Shown here one piece after another: positions 8,326 to 18,893 of a stretch of 34,001 nt of DNA. Below the pieces are notes generated by a model. That model made no database searches, was not told where the DNA came from, and worked only from the letters and a program-made list of their open reading frames with translations. The position numbers and the translations under genes are program-made. Within the stretch, counting starts at the first letter, position 1. Each line of letters starts with the position of its first letter. This DNA comes from Gammaproteobacteria bacterium (GTDB taxonomy: Bacteria > Pseudomonadota > Gammaproteobacteria > Pseudomonadales > Azotimanducaceae), in the NCBI GenBank assembly GCA_027297435.1, contig JAPUIA010000172.1, positions 1 through 34,001 on the forward strand, read 5' to 3'.

Positions 8326-9042
8326 TTAACCGACCATCTTGACCACGTTCTGCGCATGTAGGCCGCATTCTTTTTGGGTGGCCTCTTCCCACCACCAGCG
8401 TCCGGCCCGTTCGTGTTCGTGCGGACCGACCGGTCGGGTGCACGGTTGGCAGCCGATGGATACGAATCCCTGATCGTGTAACTTGTTGTAGGGCACGTCG
8501 TGTTGGCGGATGTACGCCCAGACCTGCTGCGACGTCCAGTCAGCGAGCGGGTTGAATTTGATGAGCCTATGATCGGCCGTTGAGAACGCCTGATCTTCCT
8601 GTTCTATGGGCACGTCGGTACGGGTGACGCTCTGGTCCTTGCGTTGCCCCGTGATCCAGGCATCGAGGGTCGCGAGCTTACGTCGTAACGGCTCGATCTT
8701 ACGGACGCTGCAGCATTCGCCGTGGCCATCCCGATAGAAGCTGAACAATCCCTTGTCGTGCACGAGTTTGGCTACCGCGTCGGGTTCTGGCATGAGTAGC
8801 TCGATCTGAACGCCGTAGCGGTCGCGCACGGTCTCGAGGTATTCGTAGGTCTCCGGGTGCAAGCGTCCGGTATCCAAAGAGAACACGTCGATCTCGAGCC
8901 CTAAATGACAGGCCATATCGATGAGTACGACGTCTTCGGCCCCGCTAAATGATATCGCCGCTTGGTGTGCGGCGAAGCGGCGCTCAACGTCTTTGAGTAG
9001 CTGCTGAGGGGTGTCGTGCAAGCTAGCTTTTCGAGGATCCAT
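8326..9042 (-). CDS. cysH: Assimilatory sulfate reductase CysH, APS reductase type
   Basis: 238 residues. The nucleotide-binding loop [12 protein letters not shown] (32-43) and [11 protein letters not shown] are standard for the family, and the C-terminal ECGLH holds the catalytic cysteine C226. The pair C110-C111 plus C198-x2-C201 ([15 protein letters not shown]) are the four ligands of the [4Fe-4S] cluster of adenylylsulfate reductases and are missing from the enterobacterial PAPS-specific enzyme. The protein should therefore reduce APS directly to sulfite and AMP, with thioredoxin or a similar donor. ATG 9042 is preferred over GTG 9045. It probably shares a transcript with the CxxC protein. 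Confidence 0.93.
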   Translation of the reverse strand: MDPRKASLHDTPQQLLKDVERRFAAHQAAISFSGAEDVVLIDMACHLGLEIDVFSLDTGRLHPETYEYLETVRDRYGVQIELLMPEPDAVAKLVHDKGLFSFYRDGHGECCSVRKIEPLRRKLATLDAWITGQRKDQSVTRTDVPIEQEDQAFSTADHRLIKFNPLADWTSQQVWAYIRQHDVPYNKLHDQGFVSIGCQPCTRPVGPHEHERAGRWWWEEATQKECGLHAQNVVKMVG

Positions 9043-9160
9043 CACTCATGCTCAGTCTTATTTCGGATTGGCGCGAAGCCTAACAACGGCTAGAAGCCAA
9101 CAAAAATACCGTGTTGGCATATGCTTAATCGAAACGTCACAGATAACCGGGGGCTGTTGT

Positions 9161-9760
9161 TTGAAGGTTCTTTGCTTGGATCTGGAGGGGGTACTGATTC
9201 CTGAGATTTGGCAAGCGGTTGCCGAGCGAACGGGGATCGAAGCGCTCAACAAAACAACTCGGGATATCCCCGTTTACGATGACCTTATGCAGTATCGCTT
9301 GGCGTTGGCTGCCAAACATGGACTGACCATGTCACTGATACGCGAGGTGATCGACGAGCTGCAGCCGTTGGATGGTGCCGATGCGTTTCTACAGTGGGCG
9401 CGAAGCGAGCTGCAGGTGGTCATCGTCTCCGATACGTTTTACGAGTTTGCGCAACCGCTGATGACCAAGCTTGGCCAGCCAATGTTGTTGTGTCATCGAT
9501 TGGAGATCGAGGCTGATCGCATCACCGGCTATCAGTTACGCCAACCTGATCCTAAGCGACGCGCTGTGCAAGCGTTCAAATCGCTCGGTTTTTCGGTCGT
9601 CGCGGCGGGAGATTCGTACAACGACGTCGCCATGCTCGAAGAAGCGGATGCAGGTTTTTTCTTTTGCGCCCCCGCCAACGTGCTGGCGGAGTATCCGCAG
9701 TACCCACCTGCAGCGTCCTATGCGGAACTACGCGAGTTGATCGAATCGGTGCGCGAATAG
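9161..9760 (+). CDS. thrH: ThrH: phosphoserine phosphatase / homoserine phosphotransferase
   Basis: 199 residues from a TTG at 9161; homologues begin just before CLDLEGVL, and a G-run (ACCGGGGG) lies upstream. The HAD-type nucleophile motif is CLDLEG (D7, E9), motif II is VSDTFYEF (S90), a lysine near 132 follows, and motif IV is GDSYND (150-155). The DLEG and TTRDIPxYDxLM segments identify ThrH rather than SerB. In Pseudomonas ThrH dephosphorylates phosphoserine and can transfer the phosphate to homoserine. The open frame extends upstream to 9011 but that part lacks family similarity. A rho-independent terminator follows. Confidence 0.92.
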   Translation: MKVLCLDLEGVLIPEIWQAVAERTGIEALNKTTRDIPVYDDLMQYRLALAAKHGLTMSLIREVIDELQPLDGADAFLQWARSELQVVIVSDTFYEFAQPLMTKLGQPMLLCHRLEIEADRITGYQLRQPDPKRRAVQAFKSLGFSVVAAGDSYNDVAMLEEADAGFFFCAPANVLAEYPQYPPAASYAELRELIESVRE

Positions 9761-9794
9761 GGGTCGGAGATTGCCTCCCACCCCGACTCTTTTT
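9760..9794 (+). terminator. Rho-independent terminator after thrH
   Basis: Stem GGGGT-C-GGAG, loop ATTGC, CTCC-C-ACCCC (two paired blocks with a single mismatched pair), followed by GACTCTTTTT. It begins at the last base of the thrH stop codon. On the other strand there is no T-run, so it should act only on thrH. Confidence 0.7.
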
Positions 9795-9808
9795 GAGACC
9801 GCTTCTAG

Positions 9809-11422
9809 CTAGAACTGATTCATCGTGTTGGCGGCGCCGCCCGCCAACAGCGCTTTTTCACCCAGAAAGTACTCTTTGTGATCGTCACCGATGTTGGAGC
9901 CGGCAAGATCCTGGTGCATCACCGAGGCCAGGTTGCGACGAATCTCGCGTCGTTGAATGTCCCGCACGTATGCGAGCATACCGAGATCGCCAAAATAACC
10001 TTCTGAAAGGACATCGGTGCCGAGGGCCGTCTCATGGTAGGTGGGCAACGTGATGAGGTGGTGGAATATGCCGGCTTCGCGCGATGCATCGAGCTGAAAA
10101 CGCTGGATCAGCTCGTCTGCGGCGGTCGCGAGTTCGGAGTCGTCGAAGCGCGCTTCCATCAGTCCTTTGTCCACCGTCGCGGGGTCCGGATATTCGGAGA
10201 GGTCTTTCCCGGCGGCCTGCCACTCGGCGTACACTTGCTCGCGAAACGCCAATGTCCAGTTGAACGACGGGGAGTTGTTGTAGACCAACTTGGCGTCCGG
10301 AATGGTTTTACGAACTTCGTTGACCATCTCCGCGATCTGACGAACGTTGGGACGTTCGGTTTCGATCCACAACAAGTCGGCGCCGTGTTCGATGCTGGTA
10401 ATACAATCGAGCACGACCCGGTCGAATCCAGTACCTTCCTTGAAGGCGTAGAGACCATTGTCCAGACGCAGAGGTTTGGACAGCACTCCGCGCTGGTGAA
10501 TGGCGATGTCACCGTCGATGAGCTCGCTGACATCGTTGATCTCGGTCGTCTCGAGAAAATCGCAATATTTACTGCCGAGATCACCGGGCACTTTTGAAAC
10601 CGGAATCTTCTGCGTCAACCCTGCGCCAAGGGAGTCGGTGCGGGCAACAATGATGCCGTTGTCGATGCCAAGTTCCAGGAACGCATAACGTACGGCGTTG
10701 ATTTTCGACACGAAGTCTTCGTGCGGTACGGTCACTTTGCCGGCTTGGTGACCACATTGTTTTGCATCCGATACCTGATTTTCGATCTGAATTGCACAAG
10801 CGCCCGCTTCTATCATGCGTTTGGCGAGCAGGTAGGTGGCTTCTTCGTTGCCGAAGCCTGCATCGATGTCGGCAATCATCGGCACGACGTGGGTCTCGAA
10901 ATTGTCGATCTTCGAGATGACTTCGGCGACGTTGCCCCCGCTTGCTCGGGCATCGTCGAGATCGGTGAACAGATATCGGAGTTCGCGCGCATCTGCCTGG
11001 CGCAGGAACGTGTAGATCTCTTCGATGAGATCCGACACGCTGGTTTTTTCGTGCATGCTCTGATCCGGCAAGGGACCGAATTTGGAGCGAAGGGCTGCGA
11101 CCATCCAACCACTCAAATAGACGTAGCTTTTGTCGGTCGTCTTGCGGTGTTTCTTCACCGACATGATCATCTGTTGCGCGGTAAACCCGTGCCAGCAGCC
11201 CAACGATTGGGTGTAATTACTTGCGTCCGCGTCGTAGTCCGCCATGTCCTTGCGCATGATGTCGGACGTGTACTGCGCAATTTCCAGGCCGGTTCGGAAG
11301 CGATTTTGCATCCGCATGCGTACGACGTACTCCGCGCTGATCGCGCCCCATGTTGGGTTGTCGGAACGCAGTGAAGTCACGTTGTCGACTTCTTTTAGAT
11401 AGCTCGATAGATAGGCTGACAT
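9809..11422 (-). CDS. aceA: Isocitrate lyase
   Basis: 537 residues, the long Pseudomonas-type isocitrate lyase. The active-site signature is KQCGH (221-225), with C223 catalytic, instead of the KKCGH of the E. coli class; SDAKQCGHQAGKVTVPHEDF matches the Pseudomonas subgroup. IADIDAGFGN provides the Mg-binding aspartates and NNSPSFNW lies in the substrate pocket. It cleaves isocitrate to glyoxylate and succinate, the entry to the glyoxylate shunt, and so competes with the isocitrate dehydrogenase encoded at 17125. A strong ribosome site, AAGGAAGGAAC, precedes the ATG. The upstream gap (11423-11567) has an AT-rich block that probably holds the promoter. Confidence 0.96.
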   Translation of the reverse strand: MSAYLSSYLKEVDNVTSLRSDNPTWGAISAEYVVRMRMQNRFRTGLEIAQYTSDIMRKDMADYDADASNYTQSLGCWHGFTAQQMIMSVKKHRKTTDKSYVYLSGWMVAALRSKFGPLPDQSMHEKTSVSDLIEEIYTFLRQADARELRYLFTDLDDARASGGNVAEVISKIDNFETHVVPMIADIDAGFGNEEATYLLAKRMIEAGACAIQIENQVSDAKQCGHQAGKVTVPHEDFVSKINAVRYAFLELGIDNGIIVARTDSLGAGLTQKIPVSKVPGDLGSKYCDFLETTEINDVSELIDGDIAIHQRGVLSKPLRLDNGLYAFKEGTGFDRVVLDCITSIEHGADLLWIETERPNVRQIAEMVNEVRKTIPDAKLVYNNSPSFNWTLAFREQVYAEWQAAGKDLSEYPDPATVDKGLMEARFDDSELATAADELIQRFQLDASREAGIFHHLITLPTYHETALGTDVLSEGYFGDLGMLAYVRDIQRREIRRNLASVMHQDLAGSNIGDDHKEYFLGEKALLAGGAANTMNQF

Positions 11423-11567
11423 GTTCCTTCCTTATGCAGACGGTTACGAGTCTCGGTCGAACTCGAACGCGCAAATCTAACCGAAAAAAAGCGGAACGGG
11501 TGGATACTAATATATTCCTGAAAGGGAACAATCAGAGGCGACGCGCCCGCGAGAGGAATGGGCGCTC

Positions 11568-12535
11568 TTAAATCTTCAGTACGCGCAATTCCGGATCCAT
11601 GCTGCTCGCGCCCCAGATCCCACGAAAACGCGCGATGAAGCGTTTTGCCGCAACGGGGTCGTACACGTCGGAAAACGCTAGGTAGTCGCGATAATCGGGC
11701 AAACAAACATACCCGGCGTCGTCCCAAACGACGAAGCTCTCAACGGTGTTGCTGTGCTCGGACGGCACCTTGCGGATGGCGATCTTACTGTCGAGACGGC
11801 GCGAAAGCTCGACCAGTGTATGCCCTCGATCGACGATCAGCTTGCTGTCGTGGATGAGAATCTGCACTCTGGCATTCTTGAAGTTGCGTACGAACGTGGA
11901 TAGCCGATTGACGATTGACGGTCGATCGAATAGACCGTGATCGAGGTACTGGCTATAGATCAAAACGTAGCGCATCGGCTTTTCCAAGTAGTCGAGCATT
12001 GCCTCGCGACAAGCAGCCTCACCCTGGAAACGGGCAAACGCACTGGACTCCGGAGTCGGTGGCTCCGGGAGCGGATGCAACTTGGTGGGTTGCACTTCGC
12101 CGTCAAACGGTATGGGCAGTGTTAGCTCCATGTTGATGTGTGGAATACCGGCTTCCTCGAATTCTGTGCCTGCCCGCAGAAAGCCGGCGCGCCGATAAAA
12201 AGCCTCGGCATGGCTCTGGGCGTGCAGAAAGACCCGCGTATATCCCAGCTCTTCAGCCTTGGCGATGGCCAGCTCCAACAGTTTAAAGCCGATGCCCTCG
12301 CCGCGATGTGGTTCGAGCACCGCCATCCTGCCGATCTGCCCGGTCGGCAACAAACGCGCGCAACCGATGGGAATACCTGCCTCGTTGATCGCGAGAAAAT
12401 GGTTACTCGCAGCATCTTGTCCATCCCACTCGAGGTCTTTTGGAACGCCTTGTTCTTCGATGAACACGGCACCGCGAATGGTCTGCAACTTATCGCTGTG
12501 CGAGACCCACGGCACGTGGACGAAGTGAACTCGCA

Positions 12536-12536
<1 letters not shown>
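11568..12536 (-). CDS. GNAT acetyltransferase fused to a C-terminal domain of unknown function
   Basis: 322 residues. Residues 1-140 form a GNAT domain: VFIEEQGVPKDLEWDGQD near the N-terminus (ElaA-like), and the acetyl-CoA loop in RMAVLEPHRGEGIGFKLL. AEAFYRRAGFLRAG is motif B. After a proline-rich linker (~145-165), residues 165-322 form a separate domain (YVLIYSQYLDHGLFDRP, VQILIHDSKLIVDRGHTLVEL) that looks like a degenerate phospholipase-D-like fold. Such fusions occur in other gammaproteobacteria and the substrate is not known. Its ATG shares a base with the purB stop (TGATG), so it is the coupled last gene of the mnmA-hflD-purB operon. Confidence 0.82.
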
Positions 12537-14501
<1,965 letters not shown>

Positions 14502-14508
<7 letters not shown>

Positions 14509-15590
14509 GCACACGAGCCGTAACTTTCGATGGTCCCGCCACCCAGGCACACCTCGCCATCGTAGAGGCATACGTACTGGCCGGGCGTGATTGCGCGTTG
14601 TGGGGTGGCGAACTCCACGAGCAACTGGCCATCGGCACGCTTGCGGACGGTGGCAGCTTGGTCTGCTTGGCGATAACGAACCTTTGCAGCAACCTCCATG
14701 GGCAGGTCGACTGCATCGACCAGCCAGTTGAACTCACCGGTTGCGAGCCGGTCGTTGTCGAGATCCGAAGCTTGCTGGGTGACGACGAGATGGTTGAGAT
14801 CAACGCGCTTGTCGACGACGTACCAGGGCGCCTCCGGACGACCTTTGAGCCCGCCGATGCCCAATCCCTGGCGTTGCCCGAGCGTGTAGTAGGGGAGCCC
14901 CGCATGCTCACCGACCTGACACCCTTCCTGGTCGACGATTGGGCCTGGATTGGTCTGGATGTAGCGCTCCAGAAAGTCGCGAAAGCGGCGCTCGCCGATG
15001 AAACATATCCCGGTCGAGTCTTTTTTGCGATGGTTGGCAAAACCATGAGCGCGTGCAATCTCGCGCACCCGGGTTTTTTGTAGCTCGCCGATTGGGAATA
15101 GTACGTTCTCGAGTTGGTCGAGGCGCACCGCCTGCAGAAAGTAACTTTGGTCTTTGCCCCGATCCAGACCTTTGAGCAGCAGCAGCCGACCGCCTAGGCG
15201 TCGTGTGCGCGCGTAATGACCTGTCGCGATGAAGTTTGCCCCCAACGCGGTTGCGTAGTCGGCGAACTGCTTGAATTTGATCTCGCGATTGCAGAGCACG
15301 TCCGGGTTCGGCGTGCGGCCGATGGAATACTCCGCTAAGAACGCTTCGAAAACGTTGTCCCAGTACTCGGCGGCGAAATTGGCGGTATGCAGGGGAATAC
15401 CAAGCTGGTCGCAGATTCGGGTTGCGTCTTCCAGATCTTGGAGCGCCGTGCAATATTCGGTGCCGTCATCCTCCTCCCAATTCTTCATGAATAGACCTTC
15501 CACGGCGTAACCCTGCTGCGTGAGTAGCAGTGCTGCGACCGACGAGTCGACCCCACCGGACATACCGACGATGACTTTGTCATTTGCCAT
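14502..15590 (-). CDS. mnmA: tRNA-specific 2-thiouridylase MnmA
   Basis: 362 residues from the ATG at 15590. It makes the 2-thiouridine at wobble position 34 of Lys, Glu and Gln tRNAs. The PP-loop is GMSGGVDSS (9-17). The nucleophile cysteine is C100 in [12 protein letters not shown] and the persulfide cysteine is C196 in [18 protein letters not shown] and GKDQSYFL are also conserved. It is the first gene of the mnmA-hflD-purB-GNAT operon. The start has no Shine-Dalgarno, and a TAGAAT box lies only 10 bases upstream. Confidence 0.96.
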
Positions 15591-15600
15591 GAGGCTACTG

Positions 15601-15606
15601 ATTCTA
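15601..15606 (-). promoter_or_regulatory. Possible -10 box for mnmA
   Basis: TAGAAT on the minus strand (5 of 6 to TATAAT), ending 10 bases before the mnmA ATG, which would give a leader of only a few bases. A second minus-strand candidate, TGTTAGAAT (extended -10 form), lies at about 15641-15649. No convincing -35 is visible for either. Confidence 0.35.
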
Positions 15607-15659
15607 CGGGCACGCGAGCCGCGGTCGAGGAGGGCGCGTATTCTAACAGTTTGGATCTG

Positions 15660-15665
15660 TATAAT
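15660..15665 (+). promoter_or_regulatory. Consensus -10 box directly before moaC
   Basis: A perfect TATAAT ends 6 bases before the moaC ATG. If used, transcription would start at or within a base or two of the ATG and give a leaderless mRNA. This fits the absence of a ribosome site. A good -35 hexamer is not seen, so chance cannot be excluded. Confidence 0.45.
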
Positions 15666-15671
15666 TGGCTC

Positions 15672-16151
15672 ATGACAAAACTCACACATCTAAACGCGGG
15701 CGGCGCGGCGAACATGGTCGACGTTTCCGAAAAGGCGTCGAGCCAGCGTATTGCCGTTGCCGAGGCCGAGGTCTGCATGAACGAGACAACTCTGGCGGAA
15801 ATATTCGAAGGCGGCGTACCGAAGGGCGACGTGCTAGCCGTGGCCCGTATCGCCGGCATACAGGCCGCCAAGCGCTGCTCGGATCTCATTCCCTTGTGCC
15901 ATCCACTGCCGCTCAACAAGGTTGCGGTGGAATTTGCCGCCGCGCCGCCGGATCGCCTCAAAGTAACCGCGGAGTGTCGAGTGACCGGCCAGACAGGCGT
16001 CGAGATGGAAGCGTTGACTGCCGCGAGTATCGCGGCGCTGACCATCTATGACATGTGCAAAGCCATCGACCGCGGCATGTCAGTGCAGAACCTACGCCTG
16101 TTGCGCAAAGAAGGCGGCAAGAGCGGCACTTGGGTGCGCCCGGGAAGCTGA
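15672..16151 (+). CDS. moaC: Cyclic pyranopterin monophosphate synthase MoaC
   Basis: 159 residues. MoaC converts the MoaA product to cyclic pyranopterin monophosphate in molybdenum cofactor synthesis. Conserved segments are [18 protein letters not shown] at the N-terminus, [29 protein letters not shown] (active-site Cys-His), [32 protein letters not shown], and GGKSGTW at the end. The ATG at 15672 matches the E. coli start. moaA is not in the window. moaD follows after two bases. Confidence 0.96.
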   Translation: MTKLTHLNAGGAANMVDVSEKASSQRIAVAEAEVCMNETTLAEIFEGGVPKGDVLAVARIAGIQAAKRCSDLIPLCHPLPLNKVAVEFAAAPPDRLKVTAECRVTGQTGVEMEALTAASIAALTIYDMCKAIDRGMSVQNLRLLRKEGGKSGTWVRPGS

Positions 16152-16153
16152 GC

Positions 16154-16405
16154 ATGGTTCAGGTACTTTTCTTTGCGTCGCTCCGCGATGCTGTGGGCGT
16201 CGACGAAATTTCGTTGCCGATAGACGACCCGCTCACCTTTGACCGCTTCATGGCAGAACTGAGGACTGCACTGAGTGACGCCGCGTACGCCGCAATCTGT
16301 GCGGAAAATGTGCGCGTGGCGATCAATCAGGAGCTAGTCGACGGGGTGCGGCTGATCAGTGCGGGAGACGAAATCGCCTTCCTACCACCCGTGACGGGAG
16401 GCTAG
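16154..16405 (+). CDS. moaD: Molybdopterin synthase sulfur carrier MoaD
   Basis: 83 residues with a ubiquitin-like beta-grasp pattern, beginning VQVLFFASLRDAVGVDEI and ending LPPVTGG, the di-glycine tail that MoeB-type enzymes adenylate and thiocarboxylate. The ATG at 16154 is two bases after the moaC stop. The TAG stop (16403-16405) lies inside the CTAG that begins a family B repeat, which separates moaD from moaE. Confidence 0.94.
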   Translation: MVQVLFFASLRDAVGVDEISLPIDDPLTFDRFMAELRTALSDAAYAAICAENVRVAINQELVDGVRLISAGDEIAFLPPVTGG

Positions 16406-16572
16406 GTCGTGCTTGTCCAGAATGCGAAGCACTCTGAGACTGCACTAGTGGAGGGCAGGGATGCCCGACCATAATACGTGCGGAAAATGCGAGGCTTTCG
16501 TAGAAACCGACAGAGCAAGATTCGCGGCGCCTGCGGCGAAATCAGGAGCCGAATTTCCGGACAAGAGTTAGG
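16402..16572. repeat. Family B repeat, most complete copy, between moaD and moaE
   Basis: It begins with CTAGGTCGTGCTTGTCCAGA and ends with AATTTCCGGACAAGAGTTAG. Read inward, the two ends share CTTGTCC(A/G)GAA. Internal landmarks are an AATGCG..GC..TCTGAG block, the hairpin GGGCA-GGGA-TGCCC (about 16454-16468) and CGTGCGGAAAATGCGAGG. The same blocks recur at 18992 and 32672. There is no coding potential on either strand that is not shared with the other repeat copies. It supplies the moaD stop codon and ends just before the moaE ribosome site. Confidence 0.75.
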
Positions 16573-16579
16573 TGAGTCG

Positions 16580-17032
16580 ATGAGCGTCGAGATCCGCATC
16601 CAAGAACCCGATTTTTCCCTGGACCATGAATGGCAAGCAATGCGTGCCCGCTTGGGTACCGATACCGGCGCCGTTGCCGCATTCGTCGGGCTGGTGCGCG
16701 ATGTCGAACCGGGTGATTCGACGACGCTCGAACTCGAACATTATCCCGGCATGACCGAGAAGAGCATCGCCGAGATCGTCGACCGAGCACTCGCGCGCTG
16801 GCAGTTGACCGATGTGTTGGTCGTTCATCGCGTCGGCAAGCTGGCACCGGCCGATCAGATCGTGCTGGTGGCGGTGGGTTCCGGGCACCGTGCCGAGGCT
16901 TTTGCCGGTTGCGAGTTCATCATGGATTTCCTGAAGACCGACGCGGTAATCTGGAAGAAGCAATCCGAGCGCTGGATCGAAGCGACAGCCAACGATATCG
17001 AACGCGCCTCCAATTGGCAGAAGGGAAGCTAA
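16580..17032 (+). CDS. moaE: Molybdopterin synthase catalytic subunit MoaE
   Basis: 150 residues. MoaE, with MoaD, inserts the dithiolene sulfurs into cyclic pyranopterin monophosphate. Segments typical of the family are [72 protein letters not shown] (with the active-site lysines) and the terminal W. The ATG at 16580 has AGGTGAG 5-6 bases upstream and matches homologues; the longer frame runs back into the repeat. It is normally adjacent to moaD, here parted by 174 bases of repeat. Confidence 0.95.
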   Translation: MSVEIRIQEPDFSLDHEWQAMRARLGTDTGAVAAFVGLVRDVEPGDSTTLELEHYPGMTEKSIAEIVDRALARWQLTDVLVVHRVGKLAPADQIVLVAVGSGHRAEAFAGCEFIMDFLKTDAVIWKKQSERWIEATANDIERASNWQKGS

Positions 17033-17073
17033 ACCGTAGCGGCCTTGCGGCCGGCGCAGAGTGGTCAGTGGTG

Positions 17074-17079
17074 TATAAT
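17074..17079 (+). promoter_or_regulatory. Likely -10 box of the icd promoter
   Basis: A perfect TATAAT lies 45 bases before the icd ATG, preceded directly by TG. TTGCGG at 17045-17050 is too far (23 bases) for a standard -35. The spacing to the gene gives a normal leader of about 39 bases. Confidence 0.5.
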
Positions 17080-17124
17080 CGCGCGCTTTTCGATTCCCTA
17101 CGACTAGAAACGGAGCCAAGCGCG

Positions 17125-18387
17125 ATGGCGTATCAGCACATCAAGGTGCCTGCTGACGGCGAGAAGATCACTGTCAACGATGACAATTCACTCAATGTCC
17201 CCACCAACCCCATCATTCCCTTCATCGAAGGCGACGGCATCGGAACGGACATCACCCCGGTCATGCTGAAAGTCGTCGATAGTGCCGTCGCCAAAGCCTA
17301 CGGTGGCCAACGCAAAATTGCCTGGATGGAAATCTACGCCGGTGAGAAGTCGCTCAAGCTCTACGGTGAAGACGAATGGTTACCGGACGAGACGCTAGCG
17401 GCCATGCGTGAGTTCATCGTCGGTATCAAGGGCCCCATGACGACGCCCGTCGGAGGCGGAATTCGCTCGCTCAACGTAGCCCTGCGGCAGCAACTAGACC
17501 TCTATGTCTGTTTGCGCCCGATACGCTGGTTGCAGGGCGTGCCGAGCCCGGTCGTTGCACCTGAGAAAACCGATATGGTGATCTTTCGCGAGAATACCGA
17601 GGACATCTATGCGGGTGTCGAGTGGGCGGCCGACTCTGCCGATGCCAAAAAGGTGCTTGCGTTTTTGCGCGACGAGATGGGCGTCACCAAGATTCGCTTC
17701 ACCGAACACTGCGGTGTGGGTATCAAACCCATTTCAGCTGAAGGTACTAAACGCCTGGTGCGCAAGGCCATGCAGTACGTGATCGAAGAAGATCGCGATT
17801 CACTGACTATCGTGCACAAGGGCAACATCATGAAGTTCACCGAGGGTGCCTTCAAAGATTGGGCCTATGAGCTGATCGCCGACGAGTTTGGCGCCACTCC
17901 GCTAGACGGCGGCCCCTGGCACGAACTCGAGAATCCCAGAAGCGGCAAGCAGATCGTCATCAAGGACATGATTGCCGATGCGATGCTGCAACAGATTCTG
18001 ACGCGACCCGACGAGTACGACGTGCTTGCTACGATGAACCTCAACGGCGACTACATATCGGATGCGCTTGCCGCTCAGGTGGGGGGCATCGGTATTGCGC
18101 CGGGCGCAAACATCGGTGACACGATCGCACTCTTTGAGGCAACCCACGGCACTGCACCGAAGTATGCGGGTCAGGATAAGGTCAATCCGGGATCACTGAT
18201 GCTGTCTGCCGAAATGATGCTGCGGCACATGGATTGGCGAGAAGCCGCCGATCTCATCATTCAGGGCACCGAAGGTGCCATATCCCACAAGACGGTGACT
18301 TACGACTTCGAGCGATTGATGTCCGGTGCGACGTTGTTGAAGTGTTCTGAGTTCGGCGACGCGGTCATCGATGCGATGCGCGGGTGA
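17125..18387 (+). CDS. icd: NADP-dependent isocitrate dehydrogenase
   Basis: 420 residues, E. coli Icd type. It oxidises isocitrate to 2-oxoglutarate in the TCA cycle and competes with AceA for substrate. Visible elements are [35 protein letters not shown] (the SLN serine is the phosphorylation site in E. coli), [13 protein letters not shown], and [41 protein letters not shown] supplies metal-binding aspartates, and [16 protein letters not shown] the nucleotide region. The ATG at 17125 has GGAG upstream. No aceK is seen here. It converges with cspD across a hairpin-rich spacer. Confidence 0.97.
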   Translation: MAYQHIKVPADGEKITVNDDNSLNVPTNPIIPFIEGDGIGTDITPVMLKVVDSAVAKAYGGQRKIAWMEIYAGEKSLKLYGEDEWLPDETLAAMREFIVGIKGPMTTPVGGGIRSLNVALRQQLDLYVCLRPIRWLQGVPSPVVAPEKTDMVIFRENTEDIYAGVEWAADSADAKKVLAFLRDEMGVTKIRFTEHCGVGIKPISAEGTKRLVRKAMQYVIEEDRDSLTIVHKGNIMKFTEGAFKDWAYELIADEFGATPLDGGPWHELENPRSGKQIVIKDMIADAMLQQILTRPDEYDVLATMNLNGDYISDALAAQVGGIGIAPGANIGDTIALFEATHGTAPKYAGQDKVNPGSLMLSAEMMLRHMDWREAADLIIQGTEGAISHKTVTYDFERLMSGATLLKCSEFGDAVIDAMRG

Positions 18388-18390
18388 ACG

Positions 18391-18409
18391 CGCCTTGCTA
18401 CGCAAGGCG
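18391..18409. terminator. Perfect 8-bp hairpin after icd
   Basis: CGCCTTGC-TAC-GCAAGGCG, 3 bases after the icd stop. GC-rich stem with a 3-base loop but no T-run on either strand. It may protect the mRNA 3' end or act together with the next hairpin. Confidence 0.4.
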
Positions 18410-18411
18410 AC

Positions 18412-18464
18412 GCAGTTTGCGGCTGAGCTATGCTCGGCTGAGCTATGCTCAGCAAGCAAACTGC
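18412..18464. repeat. Nested inverted repeat with a 15-bp tandem duplication
   Basis: Outer arms GCAGTTTGC (18412-18420) and GCAAACTGC (18456-18464) are perfect 9-bp complements. Inside are two exact tandem copies of GGCTGAGCTATGCTC (18421-18435 and 18436-18450). Each copy contains the hairpin GAGC-TAT-GCTC, and the second extends to GCTGAGC-TAT-GCTCAGC. It lies between the convergent icd and cspD genes and could be a bidirectional transcription barrier. Confidence 0.75.
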
Positions 18465-18481
18465 CAGATCATACAGTCCTC

Positions 18482-18811
18482 TTAGGTTGCTTCGATTGAC
18501 CGCTGCGCGATGGCTGCCTCGCTCAACTCGGATTTCTCGTGATCCTCTTGTGTGGGCAACTCGTCCGGTAACTCGACGGAGGGTTCGCCTGGAACCCCTT
18601 GCTCTGCGTTGCCCGATCGGATGTTGACCGCGTGGTAACCCTTGGGACCTTCCAATATCTCGAATTCGACGTCCTGGCCGGCTTTTAGCGTTTTATAGCC
18701 GTCCATCTGGATAGACGAGTAGTGTGCAAAAAGGTCTTCGCCGCCTGCTTCGGGCAATATGAACCCGTAGCCCTTAGCGTTGTTGAACCACTTAACCTTT
18801 CCCGTGGCCAT
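18482..18811 (-). CDS. cspD: CspD-like cold-shock-domain protein with acidic tail
   Basis: 109 residues. The first ~68 form a cold shock domain with both RNA-binding motifs (KGYGFI and DLFAHYSSI) and the start [18 protein letters not shown] typical of CspD. The remaining ~40 residues are an acidic, Pro/Glu/Ser-rich tail absent from E. coli CspD (74 residues). CspD binds single-stranded nucleic acid and in E. coli inhibits replication in stationary phase. It is divergent from clpS-clpA as in many gammaproteobacteria. The ribosome site TAGGAGGT is near ideal. Confidence 0.9.
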   Translation of the reverse strand: MATGKVKWFNNAKGYGFILPEAGGEDLFAHYSSIQMDGYKTLKAGQDVEFEILEGPKGYHAVNIRSGNAEQGVPGEPSVELPDELPTQEDHEKSELSEAAIAQRSIEAT

Positions 18812-18864
18812 AGCGACAACCTCCTACAGCTACTGGCACGCGTATGGATCGCTCCCCCAAAGGG

Positions 18865-18893
18865 ACTTTCCCCTCATTTCTGCGTTGAGTCAA
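18865..18893 (-). promoter_or_regulatory. Candidate cspD promoter
   Basis: On the minus strand, TTGACT (18893-18888) is followed after 17 bases by GAAAGT (18870-18865). The -35 is strong and the -10 weak. It would give a leader of about 50 bases ending in the strong cspD ribosome site. Confidence 0.4.

Noticed and set aside
16402-16599. Minus-strand frame inside the family B repeat; similar frames at 18988-19230 and 32646-32828
   Set aside because: The peptides share segments such as YGRASLPST and ASECYA only because the DNA is a repeat. There is no ribosome site and the lengths differ.
17033-17073. GGCC-TTGC-GGCC hairpin as terminator after moaE
   Set aside because: The stem is only 4 bp and no T-run follows; the icd -10 box lies directly downstream.
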